A DNA stretch of 64,000 nucleotides from Gemmobacter nectariphilus DSM 15620 (GCF_000429765.1 NZ_AUCM01000006.1:62001-126000); one strand, 5' to 3'. Positions 8,530-17,234 are shown, counted from the stretch's first letter. Notes: a model not told the origin generated them from the sequence alone. Numbers and translations: made by a program.

Positions 8530-9680
8530 GCCGTGCCCTTTCGGATCGACCCCGCCACGGGGTATTGCGCCAGATGCCGGGCGCGCAGGATCAGCACCCA
8601 CAGGATGACCGCGCCAATCTGGTGGGTCAGCGCCACATGCAGATGCGCGCCGGTCAGAACGGTGACGATGCCCAGAACCATCTGCCCGAACAGCATGACC
8701 GCCACCCAGTCATAGGCCCGGCGCGTCGCCAGATGCGGCGATTTGCGGCCCCGGTTCCAGACCACCAGGCCGAAGACGAACAGCAGATAGCCCGACATGC
8801 GGTGCATGAACTGCACCAGCCCCTCATTCTCGAAGAACGCCCGCCACAGCGCGCCGCCATCGGGGACATAGAGCGCGTTCGAGGGGAAGAATTCGCCGTT
8901 CATGTCGGGCCAGGTCGGAAAGGCGCGGCCCGCGTCGATCCCGGCGACCAGCGCACCCAGCAGGATCTGCAGGAAGGCAAAATGCATCAGGCCCGTGGTG
9001 ATCGAGAACAGCCGCCCCTCGCGCCCGCGTCGGGCCTGCATGAGGTCCGACTCGGACCGGCCAAGCAACAGGACATACCAGGCGATGAAACCAAGGATGA
9101 CGAAGGCAAGGCCCAGATGCGTGGCAAGACGATACGAGGCCACGCGCACCATCTCGCCGGTCAGGCCGCTGGCGACCATCCACCACCCGATGGCGCCCTG
9201 AAGCCCGCCCAGCGCGCCGATCCAGACCAGCCGCCTGGTCCAGCCCGGCGGGATGCGTTTCGTCAGCCAGAAGAAGACGAAGCCCAGCGCCCAGACCAGC
9301 CCGATGGTGCGGCCAAGCTGCCGATGGCCCCATTCCCACCAGTAGATCGTCTTGAACTCGGACAGGGTCATGCCCTTGTTCACCAGCTCGTATTGCGGGA
9401 TCTGGCGGTATTTGTCGAATTCGGCCTGCCAATGGGATTCGGACATCGGCGGGATCGACCCGGTGACGGGCCGCCATTCGGTGATCGAGAGGCCGGAATC
9501 GGTCAGCCGGGTGGCGCCGCCCACGGCGATCATCGCGACCACCATCAGGAACAGCACTGCCAGCCACACCCGAACCGCCCCGCGCGCGCCGCGCGGCGCC
9601 TTGTCGATCATGCCGCCCGACGTGGGGCTGGCGGAACGTTCGCCCTGGACTTCCTCGAAGATGCTGCGTGGCTTGGCCAT
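8526..9680 (-). CDS. ctaA: Heme A synthase (COX15/CtaA family)
   Basis: The 384-residue integral membrane protein has about eight helices and the COX15-type motifs. These are VGGATRLTDSGLSITEWRPVTG in the first periplasmic loop (residues about 52-75), WWEWGHRQLGR with a haem-ligand His (about 112-124), ASYRLATHLGLAF with another His (about 212-225) and FMHRMSGYLL (about 292-302). It converts heme O to heme A for cytochrome c oxidase. The N-terminus (about 30 residues, MAKPRSIFEEVQ) is soluble, as is common in alphaproteobacterial CtaA. No other cytochrome oxidase assembly gene is nearby; instead it leads an operon with a peptidase and an MFS carrier. The following gene starts within its stop codon. 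Recognition is firm. Confidence 0.96.
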   Translation of the reverse strand: MAKPRSIFEEVQGERSASPTSGGMIDKAPRGARGAVRVWLAVLFLMVVAMIAVGGATRLTDSGLSITEWRPVTGSIPPMSESHWQAEFDKYRQIPQYELVNKGMTLSEFKTIYWWEWGHRQLGRTIGLVWALGFVFFWLTKRIPPGWTRRLVWIGALGGLQGAIGWWMVASGLTGEMVRVASYRLATHLGLAFVILGFIAWYVLLLGRSESDLMQARRGREGRLFSITTGLMHFAFLQILLGALVAGIDAGRAFPTWPDMNGEFFPSNALYVPDGGALWRAFFENEGLVQFMHRMSGYLLFVFGLVVWNRGRKSPHLATRRAYDWVAVMLFGQMVLGIVTVLTGAHLHVALTHQIGAVILWVLILRARHLAQYPVAGSIRKGTA

Positions 9681-9747
9681 GATGCGCTCCCGTTGCTGGC
9701 GGCCAAACTATGCGCGGGCGCGGGGGGGTGCAAGGCGGTGCGAGGGG

Positions 9748-9831
9748 GGGGGCGCTGCCCCCATGGCAAGGACAGCGCGGGAAGGCCACCAAGGCGCAGC
9801 CCCCCGGGATATTTGGATCAAGGCGAAAGGA
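9748..9831 (-). repeat. Intergenic repeat copy 1 (ATATCC core plus G/C hairpin)
   Basis: On the minus strand, directly after the sulfotransferase stop: TCCTTTCGCCTTGATCC, AAATATCCCGGGGGG, a spacer, then a hairpin GGGGGC-AGC-GCCCCC (9748-9762). It is one of seven related elements in the window and probably ends the sulfotransferase transcript, although there is no T run. Confidence 0.8.
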
Positions 9832-10650
9832 TCAGCGGCCCAGCTTGGCGTGAACCTCGTCCAGGTCGACCTCGGCCAGCGGATACTTGTTGTCGGGGTC
9901 GTCGAAATCATAGCGGAAGAGCTGGAAATCCTTGCGGTAGATTTCCCACATCAGGTGGCGCGACAGGTCATCGAAATAGGCGCTGACCGGATGGGCGCGC
10001 TTTGGCCCGTGACCTTCGGATTCGTTGAACCGCGGGATCTGCGCCAGATCGACCTTGAAAGGCGTGTCGATGGCGTCCAGCACCTTCTGCATCCCGTCGT
10101 TGAACCGCTCGGTGAAGAAGATCTGGTTGTAGCGCCCGCCGTTGACGATGAAGGTCGAGATATGGCCCGACATGGCCGACCAGTGAATATCGGGCTCCAT
10201 CGGCTTGCGGAACCGGATGGTATCGCGCGCGAACAGAAGAAAGCGGCGGAAGCTGGCGATCTGATCGAACTCTTGCTTGCCATCGTCGCCGCCGACCTCG
10301 ATGCCGTATTTCTGGGTCAGCAGCGGCACAAGGTTGCCGCGATAGCGCTTGCCGTTGCGCTGGATGCCGCAGATCTTGTCAAAGAACGACGACAGGATGC
10401 GGGCATAGGGATTGCGCACACAGGTAAAGGCCAGAATCTGCTGGTCCTTGACCGCGCGGGTGATGGCGGGCTGGCTCTCCTCCATCGCCCATTTGTGCAG
10501 GCCCGAGGTGGCATCGTGGATGTCGCCATCGAAGAAACGACCATGATCTGAATAGAACATGATCTGACCGATGGTAGAGCAGGCGCATTTGGGCACCACG
10601 CGGTAGACCACGCTTTCGCTTTCGGTCATCCAGGTTCCGGGAAATCCCAT
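9832..10650 (-). CDS. PAPS-type sulfotransferase family protein
   Basis: This 272-residue protein carries the two PAPS-binding signatures of the carbohydrate sulfotransferase fold. The 5-prime phosphosulfate loop is VVPKCACSTIGQIMF (residues about 18-32, matching the PKC.ST pattern), and the 3-prime phosphate site is FTCVRNPYARILSSFFDK (about 75-92). The segment after it, HISTFIVNGGRYNQIFFTERFNDGM, resembles the Sulfotransfer_2 group that sulfates glycans. No signal peptide is visible, so it acts in the cytosol. It is divergent, across 133 bases, from a Core-2/I-branching type glycosyltransferase gene, which suggests both modify the same polysaccharide. The acceptor is unknown. The stop is followed at once by an intergenic repeat. 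Confidence 0.85.
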   Translation of the reverse strand: MGFPGTWMTESESVVYRVVPKCACSTIGQIMFYSDHGRFFDGDIHDATSGLHKWAMEESQPAITRAVKDQQILAFTCVRNPYARILSSFFDKICGIQRNGKRYRGNLVPLLTQKYGIEVGGDDGKQEFDQIASFRRFLLFARDTIRFRKPMEPDIHWSAMSGHISTFIVNGGRYNQIFFTERFNDGMQKVLDAIDTPFKVDLAQIPRFNESEGHGPKRAHPVSAYFDDLSRHLMWEIYRKDFQLFRYDFDDPDNKYPLAEVDLDEVHAKLGR

Positions 10651-10783
10651 GTTCGTTGCCTTTTATCTATTCCTGCCACCCCGCACGCCACCATGCGGCA
10701 CGCGCGTAAACTCGGCCTTTCCAACCCTTGTGCAAGACCATTAAAGAAGGATCGTGGCACGGTGAAGGCATACTGTTTCCGAT

Positions 10784-12361
10784 ATGGCAAAAATCGCGTA
10801 TATCCTGCTCTGCCATAAGGACCCCGAAGGGATCATCGCCCAGGCCGAACGGCTGACCGCGGCAGGCGATTACATGGCCATCCACTTCGACGCCAACGCC
10901 AGAAAGGCCGATTACGACCGCATCCGCCTGGCGCTGGAGGGCAACCCCTCGGTGGTCTTTGCGCAGCGGCGCATCCGGTGCGGCTGGGGCGAGTGGAGCC
11001 TGGTCGAGGCGACCTTGCAAGCCGTGCGCGCGGCGATCGAGGCGTTTCCGCGCGCGACGCATTTCTACATGCTGTCCGGCGATTGCATGTGCATCAAGTC
11101 GGCGGAATATGCCCATGACTATCTGGACCGCGAAGATGCCGACTTCATCGAAAGCTTCGATTTCTTCAACTCGGACTGGATCAAGACCGGGATCAAGAAA
11201 GAGCGGCTGATCTATCGGCACTGGTTCAACGAACGGCGGCACAAGGCGTGGTTCTACCGCTCGCTCGACTGGCAAAAGCGGCTTGGGCTGGCGCGCAAGA
11301 TCCCGGACGATCTGCAGATCATGATCGGCAGCCAGTGGTGGTGCCTGCGCCGGCGCACCGTCGAATGGGTGCTGGACTTCTGTGACCGCCGGCGCGACGT
11401 GATGCGGTTCTTCCGCACCACCTGGATCCCGGACGAGACCTTCTTTCAGACACTGGTGCGCCATGTGGTGCCGGAATCGCAGATCCGCCTGCGTCCGCTG
11501 ACCTTCCTGATGTTCACCGATTATGGAATGCCGGTGACGTTCTACAACGATCACTATGACCTGCTGCTGGCGCAAGATTACCTGTTCGCCCGCAAGATCT
11601 CGCCCGAGGCGATCGAGCTGAAGACCAAATTGGGCGAGCTTTACGCAGCGACGGGCCGCGCCTTCGCCATTTCCAACGAGGGGCGCAGCCTGTTTCGCTT
11701 CCTGACCGGGCGCGGGCGGGTGGGGCGCCGGTTTGCGCCGCGGTTCTGGGAAACCGGCACCAGCCTGGGGCGCGAGCGGACGCTGATGATCGTGACCTGC
11801 AAGAAGTGGCATGTCGCCAAGCGGCTGGTCGACCAGATCGGGGCCCGTGCCGGCATTCCGGTCGTGCATTACCTGTTCAACGAGGCCAGCTGCGCCTTGC
11901 CCGACATGGGCGGCATCCAGACCACGCTGGAAAAGCGCACCCGCCACCGGCGCGCGCTGGTGCGGATGCTGTTCGACCTGTGGCAGACCGACCGGCTGGT
12001 CATCTGCATCGACCCGACGAACATCGACCTGATCCAGGACTTCTATTCCGACAAGTCGAACGTGCGCCTTCTGCATGTCGATTGCGCGTTTTCCGATGAT
12101 TACCTTCTGGGCCATGCCCGGCGGGTCGGCCTTGCCGCCGACGGAACGCCGCAAGATGTGCTGGACCGGCTGTTGCCGACGATCCGCTATGACATCCGCT
12201 TCGAGGCTGATCGCCTGCGCGATGCCGACTTCGACGGCTTTCACCGCATCCGCGAGGAGGCCTCGCCAGACGAGAATGCCTTGCCGCTGGCGCGGTTCCT
12301 TGGCATTCCGTTCGAGACCGCGCGCGAGATCGCCGCGAGCGACCATCTGTTCAGGGACTGA
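10784..12361 (+). CDS. Core-2/I-branching (GT14) type glycosyltransferase with unassigned C-terminal domain
   Basis: The 525-residue protein has two parts. Residues 1 to about 290 match the GT14 fold (beta-1,6-N-acetylglucosaminyl- and xylosyltransferases): MAKIAYILLCHKDPE at the start, YMAIHFDANARKADY, a conserved YMLSGDCMCIKS (about 91-102), SQWWCLRRRTVEWVLDF (about 186-202) and the acidic WIPDETFFQTLV (about 213-224). Residues about 320-525 form a second domain, beginning ERTLMIVTCKKWHVAKRLVDQIG, with a nucleotide-binding-like pattern that I cannot assign. It has no signal peptide. There is no clear ribosome site before the ATG (GAAGG is about 17 bases upstream), so expression may be weak or the start may differ. 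The divergent sulfotransferase and the following HIT gene are neighbours; only the former looks functionally linked. Confidence 0.82.
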   Translation: MAKIAYILLCHKDPEGIIAQAERLTAAGDYMAIHFDANARKADYDRIRLALEGNPSVVFAQRRIRCGWGEWSLVEATLQAVRAAIEAFPRATHFYMLSGDCMCIKSAEYAHDYLDREDADFIESFDFFNSDWIKTGIKKERLIYRHWFNERRHKAWFYRSLDWQKRLGLARKIPDDLQIMIGSQWWCLRRRTVEWVLDFCDRRRDVMRFFRTTWIPDETFFQTLVRHVVPESQIRLRPLTFLMFTDYGMPVTFYNDHYDLLLAQDYLFARKISPEAIELKTKLGELYAATGRAFAISNEGRSLFRFLTGRGRVGRRFAPRFWETGTSLGRERTLMIVTCKKWHVAKRLVDQIGARAGIPVVHYLFNEASCALPDMGGIQTTLEKRTRHRRALVRMLFDLWQTDRLVICIDPTNIDLIQDFYSDKSNVRLLHVDCAFSDDYLLGHARRVGLAADGTPQDVLDRLLPTIRYDIRFEADRLRDADFDGFHRIREEASPDENALPLARFLGIPFETAREIAASDHLFRD

Positions 12362-12376
12362 GAGCCGGAGAGACCC

Positions 12377-12760
12377 ATGGCCTATGCCTATGACACCAAC
12401 AATATCTTCGCCCGCATCCTGCGTGGCGAGATCCCCTGCCGCAAGGTGATGGAGACCGAGCATACGCTGGCCTTCCACGATATCGCCCCGCAGGCGCCGG
12501 TGCATGTGCTGGTCATCCCCAAAGGTGCCTATGTGAATGCCGACCATTTCGCGCTGGAAGCCTCGGATGCAGAGATCGCGGATTACACCCGCACCATCGG
12601 CAAGATCTGTCAGGAACTGGGCATTCGTCCGGGTGACGGCGGGCAAGGCTATCGCCTGATCGCCAACAGCGGCGAGGCAGGCATCCAGGAAGTGCCGCAC
12701 CTGCATTTCCACATCCTGGGCGGCCGCGTTCTGGGCCGGATGCTGAAACAGGCGGACTGA
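12377..12760 (+). CDS. Histidine triad (HIT) nucleotide-binding protein, HinT type
   Basis: The 127-residue protein is a complete HIT domain. It opens YDTNNIFARILRGEIPCRKV (residues about 5-24), continues with TLAFHDIAPQAPVHVLVIPK, and ends with the histidine triad HLHFHILGG (about 108-116) before a short tail. HinT-type enzymes hydrolyse the phosphoramidate or acyl bond of AMP derivatives, including aminoacyl-adenylates, in the cytosol. GGAGAGACC lies just upstream of the ATG, and the gene begins 15 bases after the glycosyltransferase stop, so the two may be co-transcribed. An intergenic repeat copy follows 68 bases after its stop and probably marks the transcript end. The length and motif spacing are those of the bacterial HinT group; the physiological substrate is not known. 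Confidence 0.95.
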   Translation: MAYAYDTNNIFARILRGEIPCRKVMETEHTLAFHDIAPQAPVHVLVIPKGAYVNADHFALEASDAEIADYTRTIGKICQELGIRPGDGGQGYRLIANSGEAGIQEVPHLHFHILGGRVLGRMLKQAD

Positions 12761-12828
12761 GCCGCCGCCGAAAAGCCCCGGACGGGCCCGGCCGCATCCT
12801 TCCGGATACCGGGCAATCCGGCCTCCCC

Positions 12829-12895
12829 CCTTTCGCCTTGATCCAAATATCCCGGGGGGAGTCCGGCCACGGGCCGGACGGGGGGCTGGCCCCCC
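12829..12895 (+). repeat. Intergenic repeat copy 2
   Basis: CCTTTCGCCTTGATCC, AAATATCCCGGGGGG, then two hairpins: GTCCGGCC/GGCCGGAC (12861-12879) and GGGGGG-CTGG-CCCCCC (12880-12895). It lies after the HIT gene and ends exactly at the stop codon of the convergent sfsA gene. Confidence 0.8.
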
Positions 12896-13587
12896 TACCC
12901 GATCACCACCGGACCTGCCGCCACCACCTCATCGGTGGTGATCCGGCAGCCCAGCCCCAGCATGGCCACGCCTGCCGCCCGCGCCTCGGCAAAGGCTGCG
13001 GCATAGGCGGGGTCAGTGTCGGCCGCAATGCGGATACGGTCGCAATCGTCACGGGCCAGAAGATAGACCATCGCCGCCCGCTCGCCCCGCCGCACCGCTG
13101 CCGTCAGCGCCCGCAGATGCCGCGCGCCGCGCTCGGTTCGTGTGTCGGGGAACTCGGCCCAGCCATCCCGGGCCAAGGACACGCTTTTCACCTCGACCCA
13201 GACCGGGCCATCGCCACCATCAAGTCGAAAGTCGATGCGGCTTTCGCTGTCCAGCCGCGCCTCGGGGCGGATGGTCTTATAGGGGGGCAATCCCGGCACC
13301 GCGCGGGCCTCCAGCGCCTCGGCCACCACGCGGTTGGCCAGGCCCGTGTCGATCATCGCCATGCCGCCGCCAGGCAGCTCGGCCAGCTTCCAGCCCCAGT
13401 CCAGCTTTGCCCCCGGACGGGCCGGGGCCAGCCAGCACAGCATGCCCGGATCCAGCAGCCCGGTCATCGCACCGGGGTTCGGGCAATGGGCCGTCACGAT
13501 GCTGCCATCCGGCATTTGCATATCTGCAAGAAATCGCTTGTAGCGCTGTTGCAACCTTGACGCGAAAAGGGGGGTAGGAAAGCGCAT
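12895..13587 (-). CDS. sfsA: DNA/sugar fermentation stimulation protein SfsA (putative nuclease)
   Basis: The 230-residue protein matches SfsA along its length. The N-terminal part has the OB-like segment RYKRFLADM and the hallmark HCPNPGAMTGLL (residues about 34-45). The middle has DTGLANRVVAEAL, and the C-terminal restriction-nuclease-like half has SESRIDFRL followed by VWVEVKSVSLARDG (about 129-142), which carries the ExK catalytic pattern, and AALTAAVRRGERAAMVYLLARD. SfsA proteins bind DNA and have been reported as nucleases; the biological role is poorly defined. The gene is divergent from the CinA-like gene across only 45 bases, so their promoters must overlap. Its stop codon abuts intergenic repeat copy 2. 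The identification is firm, the function less so. Confidence 0.94.
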   Translation of the reverse strand: MRFPTPLFASRLQQRYKRFLADMQMPDGSIVTAHCPNPGAMTGLLDPGMLCWLAPARPGAKLDWGWKLAELPGGGMAMIDTGLANRVVAEALEARAVPGLPPYKTIRPEARLDSESRIDFRLDGGDGPVWVEVKSVSLARDGWAEFPDTRTERGARHLRALTAAVRRGERAAMVYLLARDDCDRIRIAADTDPAYAAAFAEARAAGVAMLGLGCRITTDEVVAAGPVVIG

Positions 13588-13632
13588 GAACCCGGCCTAT
13601 ACCCAAGAGTTGGGGGCTGCAAGGAGACGGAG

Positions 13633-14358
13633 ATGGCGAATCCTACCGCCGCGATGCTGGTGATCGGCGACGAGATTCTGTCGGGTCGCACACGCGATTC
13701 CAACATGCACCACCTTGCCCGAGAGCTGACACGACATGGAATCCGCCTGATGGAGGCACGGGTCGTCGCAGACGACCAGCCCGCCATCGTCGCCGCGCTG
13801 AACGCGCTGCGGGGGGCCTGGGATCATGTGTTCACCTCGGGCGGGATCGGGCCGACACATGACGACATCACCGCCGATGCGGTCGCCGCCGCCTTTGGCG
13901 TCGGGATCGACATTCGCGACGATGCGCGCGCCATTCTGGCGGCGCATTACGACCGCGCAGGGCTGGAATTCAACGCCGCCCGCCAGCGGATGGCCCGCAT
14001 CCCCGACGGGGCGACGCTGATCGAAAATCCGATCTCCTCGGCCCCCGGGTTCACCATCGGCAATGTGCATGTCATGGCCGGCGTGCCGACCGTGTTCGAG
14101 GCGATGGTCGCCAGCGTCCTGCCCCGGCTGACCGGCGGGGCACCGCTGCTGAGCCAGTCGTTGCAGGTCAACTGCGGCGAGGGCGAGATTGCCGGGCCCT
14201 TCGGCGCGCTGGCCGCCGAATACCCCGATCTGTCGATGGGCAGCTATCCGTTCATTCGCAATGGCGCGCATGGCACCAATCTGGTGATTCGCGGCACTGA
14301 TGGCGCCCAGCTGGATGCGGCCATGCAGCGGTTGGTCGCCCTGTTCGGGCACGGCTGA
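13633..14358 (+). CDS. CinA-like molybdopterin-binding domain protein
   Basis: The 241-residue protein consists of a single MoaB/MogA-type domain as found at the N-terminus of CinA: TAAMLVIGDEILSGRTRDSN (residues about 5-24), VVADDQPAIVAAL, and the signature VFTSGGIGPTHDDITADAVAAAFG (about 67-90), followed by PGFTIGNVHVMAGVPTVFEAM. The C-terminal nicotinamide-nucleotide amidase domain of full CinA is absent, as in many short alphaproteobacterial homologues. A role in binding or repairing a nucleotide or pterin cofactor is plausible but not shown by the sequence. AAGGAGAC lies 8 bases before the ATG. The next gene (GNAT) starts 2 bases after its stop, so both are probably on one transcript with the OmpA-like gene. 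Confidence 0.9.
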   Translation: MANPTAAMLVIGDEILSGRTRDSNMHHLARELTRHGIRLMEARVVADDQPAIVAALNALRGAWDHVFTSGGIGPTHDDITADAVAAAFGVGIDIRDDARAILAAHYDRAGLEFNAARQRMARIPDGATLIENPISSAPGFTIGNVHVMAGVPTVFEAMVASVLPRLTGGAPLLSQSLQVNCGEGEIAGPFGALAAEYPDLSMGSYPFIRNGAHGTNLVIRGTDGAQLDAAMQRLVALFGHG

Positions 14359-14360
14359 CC

Positions 14361-15110
14361 ATGCTGCATGCCACACCGCCGAAATCGCTGATCGCGCCAT
14401 CGACTCCGCGGCTGCTGTCGGCGGTCGATGCCACCTGGCCCGCCGCCGAGCTGCACGAGGTTGGTCCCTGGCTGATCCGCGAAGGTCGCGGGGGCGGCAA
14501 GCGCGTCTCTGCCGCCACGGCCGAAGCGCCGGTGACCGAGGCCGATATTCCCCTGGCCGAGGCGATGCACCGCAAGCTGGGCCAGACCCCGCTGTTCTGG
14601 ATCCGCCCTGGCGACGAGGCGCTCGATGCCATGCTCGAGGCGCGCGGCTACAAGGTGGTCGATCCGGTCGACCTGCGGGCCGCGCATGTTTCGGCCTTTG
14701 ACGCGCCAGAGCTGATGTTCAGCTTTCCGCACTGGCCGCCGCTGGCCATGGCGCAGGACATCTGGCGCGAAACCGGCATCGGCCCGGAACGGCAAGCGGT
14801 GATGCTGCGCCCGCGCGGCCCGGTCACCGCCTTCATCGCGCGCAGTCCCGAACGGCTGGACCGGGCCTGCGGAACCGCCTTTGCCGCCATCGACCGCGAC
14901 ATTGCGATGATCCATGCCGTCGAGGTGCTTCCGGCACTGCGTCGGCAGGGTTCCGCTCACAACATGCTGCGGTCTGCCGCATGGTGGGCCCAACAGAACG
15001 GGGCAGAATGGCTGGCGCTGGCCGTCACCCAGGCGAACGAGGGGGCGGCGCGACTCTATGCTTCCCTGAACATGGGCATTGTGGGACAGTATCACTACAG
15101 AAGCGCCTGA
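14361..15110 (+). CDS. GNAT family N-acetyltransferase (two-lobed)
   Basis: This 249-residue protein has a C-terminal GNAT core with the acetyl-CoA loop in VEVLPALRRQGSAHNML (residues about 189-205), then AAWWAQQNGAEWLALAVTQANEGAARLYASLNM (about 208-240), which covers motifs A and B. The N-terminal half (VDATWPAAELHEVGPWLIRE; ITEADIPLAEAMHRKLGQTPLFWIRP) is a degenerate second lobe typical of the larger N-acetyltransferases found in Rhodobacterales. The acceptor is unknown. It begins 2 bases after the CinA-like gene and ends 2 bases before the OmpA-like gene. The close spacing implies co-expression rather than a functional link. Confidence 0.85.
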   Translation: MLHATPPKSLIAPSTPRLLSAVDATWPAAELHEVGPWLIREGRGGGKRVSAATAEAPVTEADIPLAEAMHRKLGQTPLFWIRPGDEALDAMLEARGYKVVDPVDLRAAHVSAFDAPELMFSFPHWPPLAMAQDIWRETGIGPERQAVMLRPRGPVTAFIARSPERLDRACGTAFAAIDRDIAMIHAVEVLPALRRQGSAHNMLRSAAWWAQQNGAEWLALAVTQANEGAARLYASLNMGIVGQYHYRSA

Positions 15111-15112
15111 CA

Positions 15113-16114
15113 ATGGGCCGAGCAGTGATGCCAGATTGCCAAGTTCTCTCTCTTCGCGGCTTGCGGCGCCTTGTGCAGATGGCATTGGCGGTCGCGTTGG
15201 GCGTGGCCCCCGCCGTCGCGCTGGAAGCGCCGTTTCCCGAAGGGACCGAACAGACCGCCATGCGGGTCGAACGGCTTGGCAGCTACGGGTTGCCGATCGG
15301 TCCCTGGGCGGATGGCAGCATGCTGACTCGCCGCACCGAAGGCCGGATCGAACAGACCGCCTGGCGCATTCCCGCCCCCAACCAGAGCACGCTGGAACTG
15401 TTGCAGCCGATGCGCGCGGCCCTGCTGGCCGATGGCTGGCGGATGATGTTCGAATGCGAAACCGTCGATTGTGGCGGGTTCGATTTTCGCTATTCAACCC
15501 AGGTGCTGCCCGAACCCGGCATGCATGTCGATCTGGGTGATTTCCGCTTTCTGTCCGCCCGCAAGGGCATGGGGATGACCGAAGAACACATCAGCCTGCT
15601 TGTCAGCCGATCGACCGGGGCGGGGGCCGGCTATGTGCAGATGATCCACGTTGGCCCGCCCGACGTGCGGCCAGCCCCCCCGCGCCCCGACACAGCCCCT
15701 TCCAGGCCCGAGATCCTGGCGCTGTCCACGATGTCCGCCGACGGAATCAGCGCCGCGCTGGAACGCGGATCGGTGGTGCTGGACGGTCTGGAATTCGCCA
15801 GCGGCGCCGCCGATACCCCAAAGGGCGCTGACGGCCTGCTGAAGGATCTGGCCGCCTATCTGGCAGATCACCCGGATCGCAATGTCGCGCTGGTCGGACA
15901 TACCGATGCCTCGGGCAGTCTCGAGGCCAATGTTGCCCTGTCGAAACGCCGGGCCGAGGCGGTGCGCAGCCGACTTGTGCAAGAGTACGGTGTCGAGGCC
16001 GGGCGACTGGTTGCGCTGGGGGCCGGCTTCATGTCGCCGCGCGATTCCAACCTGACCGAAGAAGGCCGCGCCAGAAACAGGCGGGTCGAGGCCATTCTCG
16101 CCTCGACCCGATAA
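15113..16114 (+). CDS. OmpA family protein, periplasmic peptidoglycan-binding C-terminus
   Basis: The 333-residue protein begins with a signal peptide (RRLVQMALAVALGVAPAVALEAP, residues about 17-40) and ends with an OmpA-like domain. That domain contains RNVALVGHTDASGSLEANVALSKRRAEAVRSRLV-type sequence split as VALVGHTDASGSLEANVA and LSKRRAEAVRSRL (about 260-290), and NRRVEAIL near the C-terminus. The conserved Asp and Arg that hold meso-diaminopimelate are both present. The middle (about 45-190) is a DUF4892-like region with CETVDCGGFDF, which may form a disulfide. It probably tethers the envelope to peptidoglycan. Two starts are possible: ATG 15113 or ATG 15128 (MPDCQ), five codons later. 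It follows the GNAT gene by 2 bases and is convergent with a LysR gene 57 bases away. Confidence 0.88.
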   Translation: MGRAVMPDCQVLSLRGLRRLVQMALAVALGVAPAVALEAPFPEGTEQTAMRVERLGSYGLPIGPWADGSMLTRRTEGRIEQTAWRIPAPNQSTLELLQPMRAALLADGWRMMFECETVDCGGFDFRYSTQVLPEPGMHVDLGDFRFLSARKGMGMTEEHISLLVSRSTGAGAGYVQMIHVGPPDVRPAPPRPDTAPSRPEILALSTMSADGISAALERGSVVLDGLEFASGAADTPKGADGLLKDLAAYLADHPDRNVALVGHTDASGSLEANVALSKRRAEAVRSRLVQEYGVEAGRLVALGAGFMSPRDSNLTEEGRARNRRVEAILASTR

Positions 16115-16170
16115 GTTGGTATTGATGCACCTTGACGTGACGCCTTGGCCCCCGGCGTCCAGGGAACTGC

Positions 16171-17076
16171 TCACCAGCTATCCGGCCCTTTGTCCGCATA
16201 ATTGCGCACCAGAAAATCAATGAAAGCCCGCACCTTGGGCTGGGTGAAGCGGCCAGGCGGATAGACTGCATAGATGCCCATGCTTTCAGCAGGAAGGCCG
16301 GGGATCGCCTCTTCGACAAGCCCCTGTTTCATGGCGTCGGCATAGAGGAACGAGGGCAGGTAGGCGATGCCCAGCCCTGCGATGGCCGCGTGCAGCAGTG
16401 ACTGGCCGTCGTTCACCGTCAACCAGCCGTTCGAGCGCACCTGACGCCGCTCGCCCGACGGTGCGGTGATTTTCCAGACGTTGCCATTGGCCTGGCTGGA
16501 ATAGTGCAGCAGCTTGTGATCGTTCAGATCGTCGATCTTCATCGGGCGGCCAAAGCGCTGGAAATAGGACGGCGCGCCGATCATCCGCTTGGAGGTATCG
16601 CACAGCTTGCGCGCGCGCAGGGTGCTGTCTTCCAGCTCGCCCACGCGGATCGCCATGTCGAACCCTTCGGAGATCAGTTCCACATAGCGGTTGTTCAGCA
16701 CCATGTTCACGGTGATGTCGGGGTATTCCTGCAAGAACCCCCCAAGGATGGGCGAGAGGTGATTCACCCCGAAGTCGGTGGCCACCGAGATGCGCAGCAG
16801 GCCCGAGGGCGCCGATTGCATCGAGGTCACCAGGGCATCCGCCTCGCCGGCATCGTTGAGCACGCGCCGGGCGCGGTCGTAATAGGCAAGGCCGATCTCG
16901 GTCGGCGATACCCGCCGGGTGGTGCGGTTCAGAAGGCGCGCGCCAAGTCGTGCCTCGAGCGCCGAGACGTGCTTGGAGACGGCCGATTTGGAAATCCCCA
17001 TCTTCTTCGCCGCGTCGGTGAATCCACCCTGGTCCACAACCGTGGCGAAGGCTTCCATTTCGGTCAGTCTGTCCAT
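16171..17076 (-). CDS. LysR family transcriptional regulator
   Basis: The 301-residue protein has the LysR layout: an N-terminal winged helix-turn-helix (MDRLTEMEAFATVVDQGGFT, then AAKKMGISKSAVSKHVSALEARLGARLLNRTTR, residues about 1-62) and a C-terminal periplasmic-binding-like effector domain (LRISVATDFGVNHLSPILGGF onward). The Met at 17076 was chosen because it begins the family-conserved MDRLTEMEAF segment and has GGGGAC upstream. Earlier in-frame Mets at 17088 and 17157 would add arginine-rich leaders. Homologues of this CrgA-like type often regulate a neighbouring oxidoreductase, but here no divergent target gene is present; the next gene upstream is a D-aminoacylase transcribed in the same direction. 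The regulated gene is therefore unknown. Confidence 0.92.
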   Translation of the reverse strand: MDRLTEMEAFATVVDQGGFTDAAKKMGISKSAVSKHVSALEARLGARLLNRTTRRVSPTEIGLAYYDRARRVLNDAGEADALVTSMQSAPSGLLRISVATDFGVNHLSPILGGFLQEYPDITVNMVLNNRYVELISEGFDMAIRVGELEDSTLRARKLCDTSKRMIGAPSYFQRFGRPMKIDDLNDHKLLHYSSQANGNVWKITAPSGERRQVRSNGWLTVNDGQSLLHAAIAGLGIAYLPSFLYADAMKQGLVEEAIPGLPAESMGIYAVYPPGRFTQPKVRAFIDFLVRNYADKGPDSW

Positions 17077-17234
17077 TGTCGTCCCCATGCGAATAGTCCG
17101 GGTGTTCATCCGGTATTGCCGGTCAAATGGGGCGGGATTGGGGAAAGCGCGCGACAAGTCCGGGGTATTCCGGGGGATCGTCTACGATCTGGAAGCGATC
17201 GGGGGCGGGTTTTCAGGGTGTCGAACCGGGGATA

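Noticed and set aside
10667-12712. A 681-codon minus-strand frame opposite the glycosyltransferase and HIT genes
   Set aside because: Both plus-strand genes have full domain motifs, so this is shadow.
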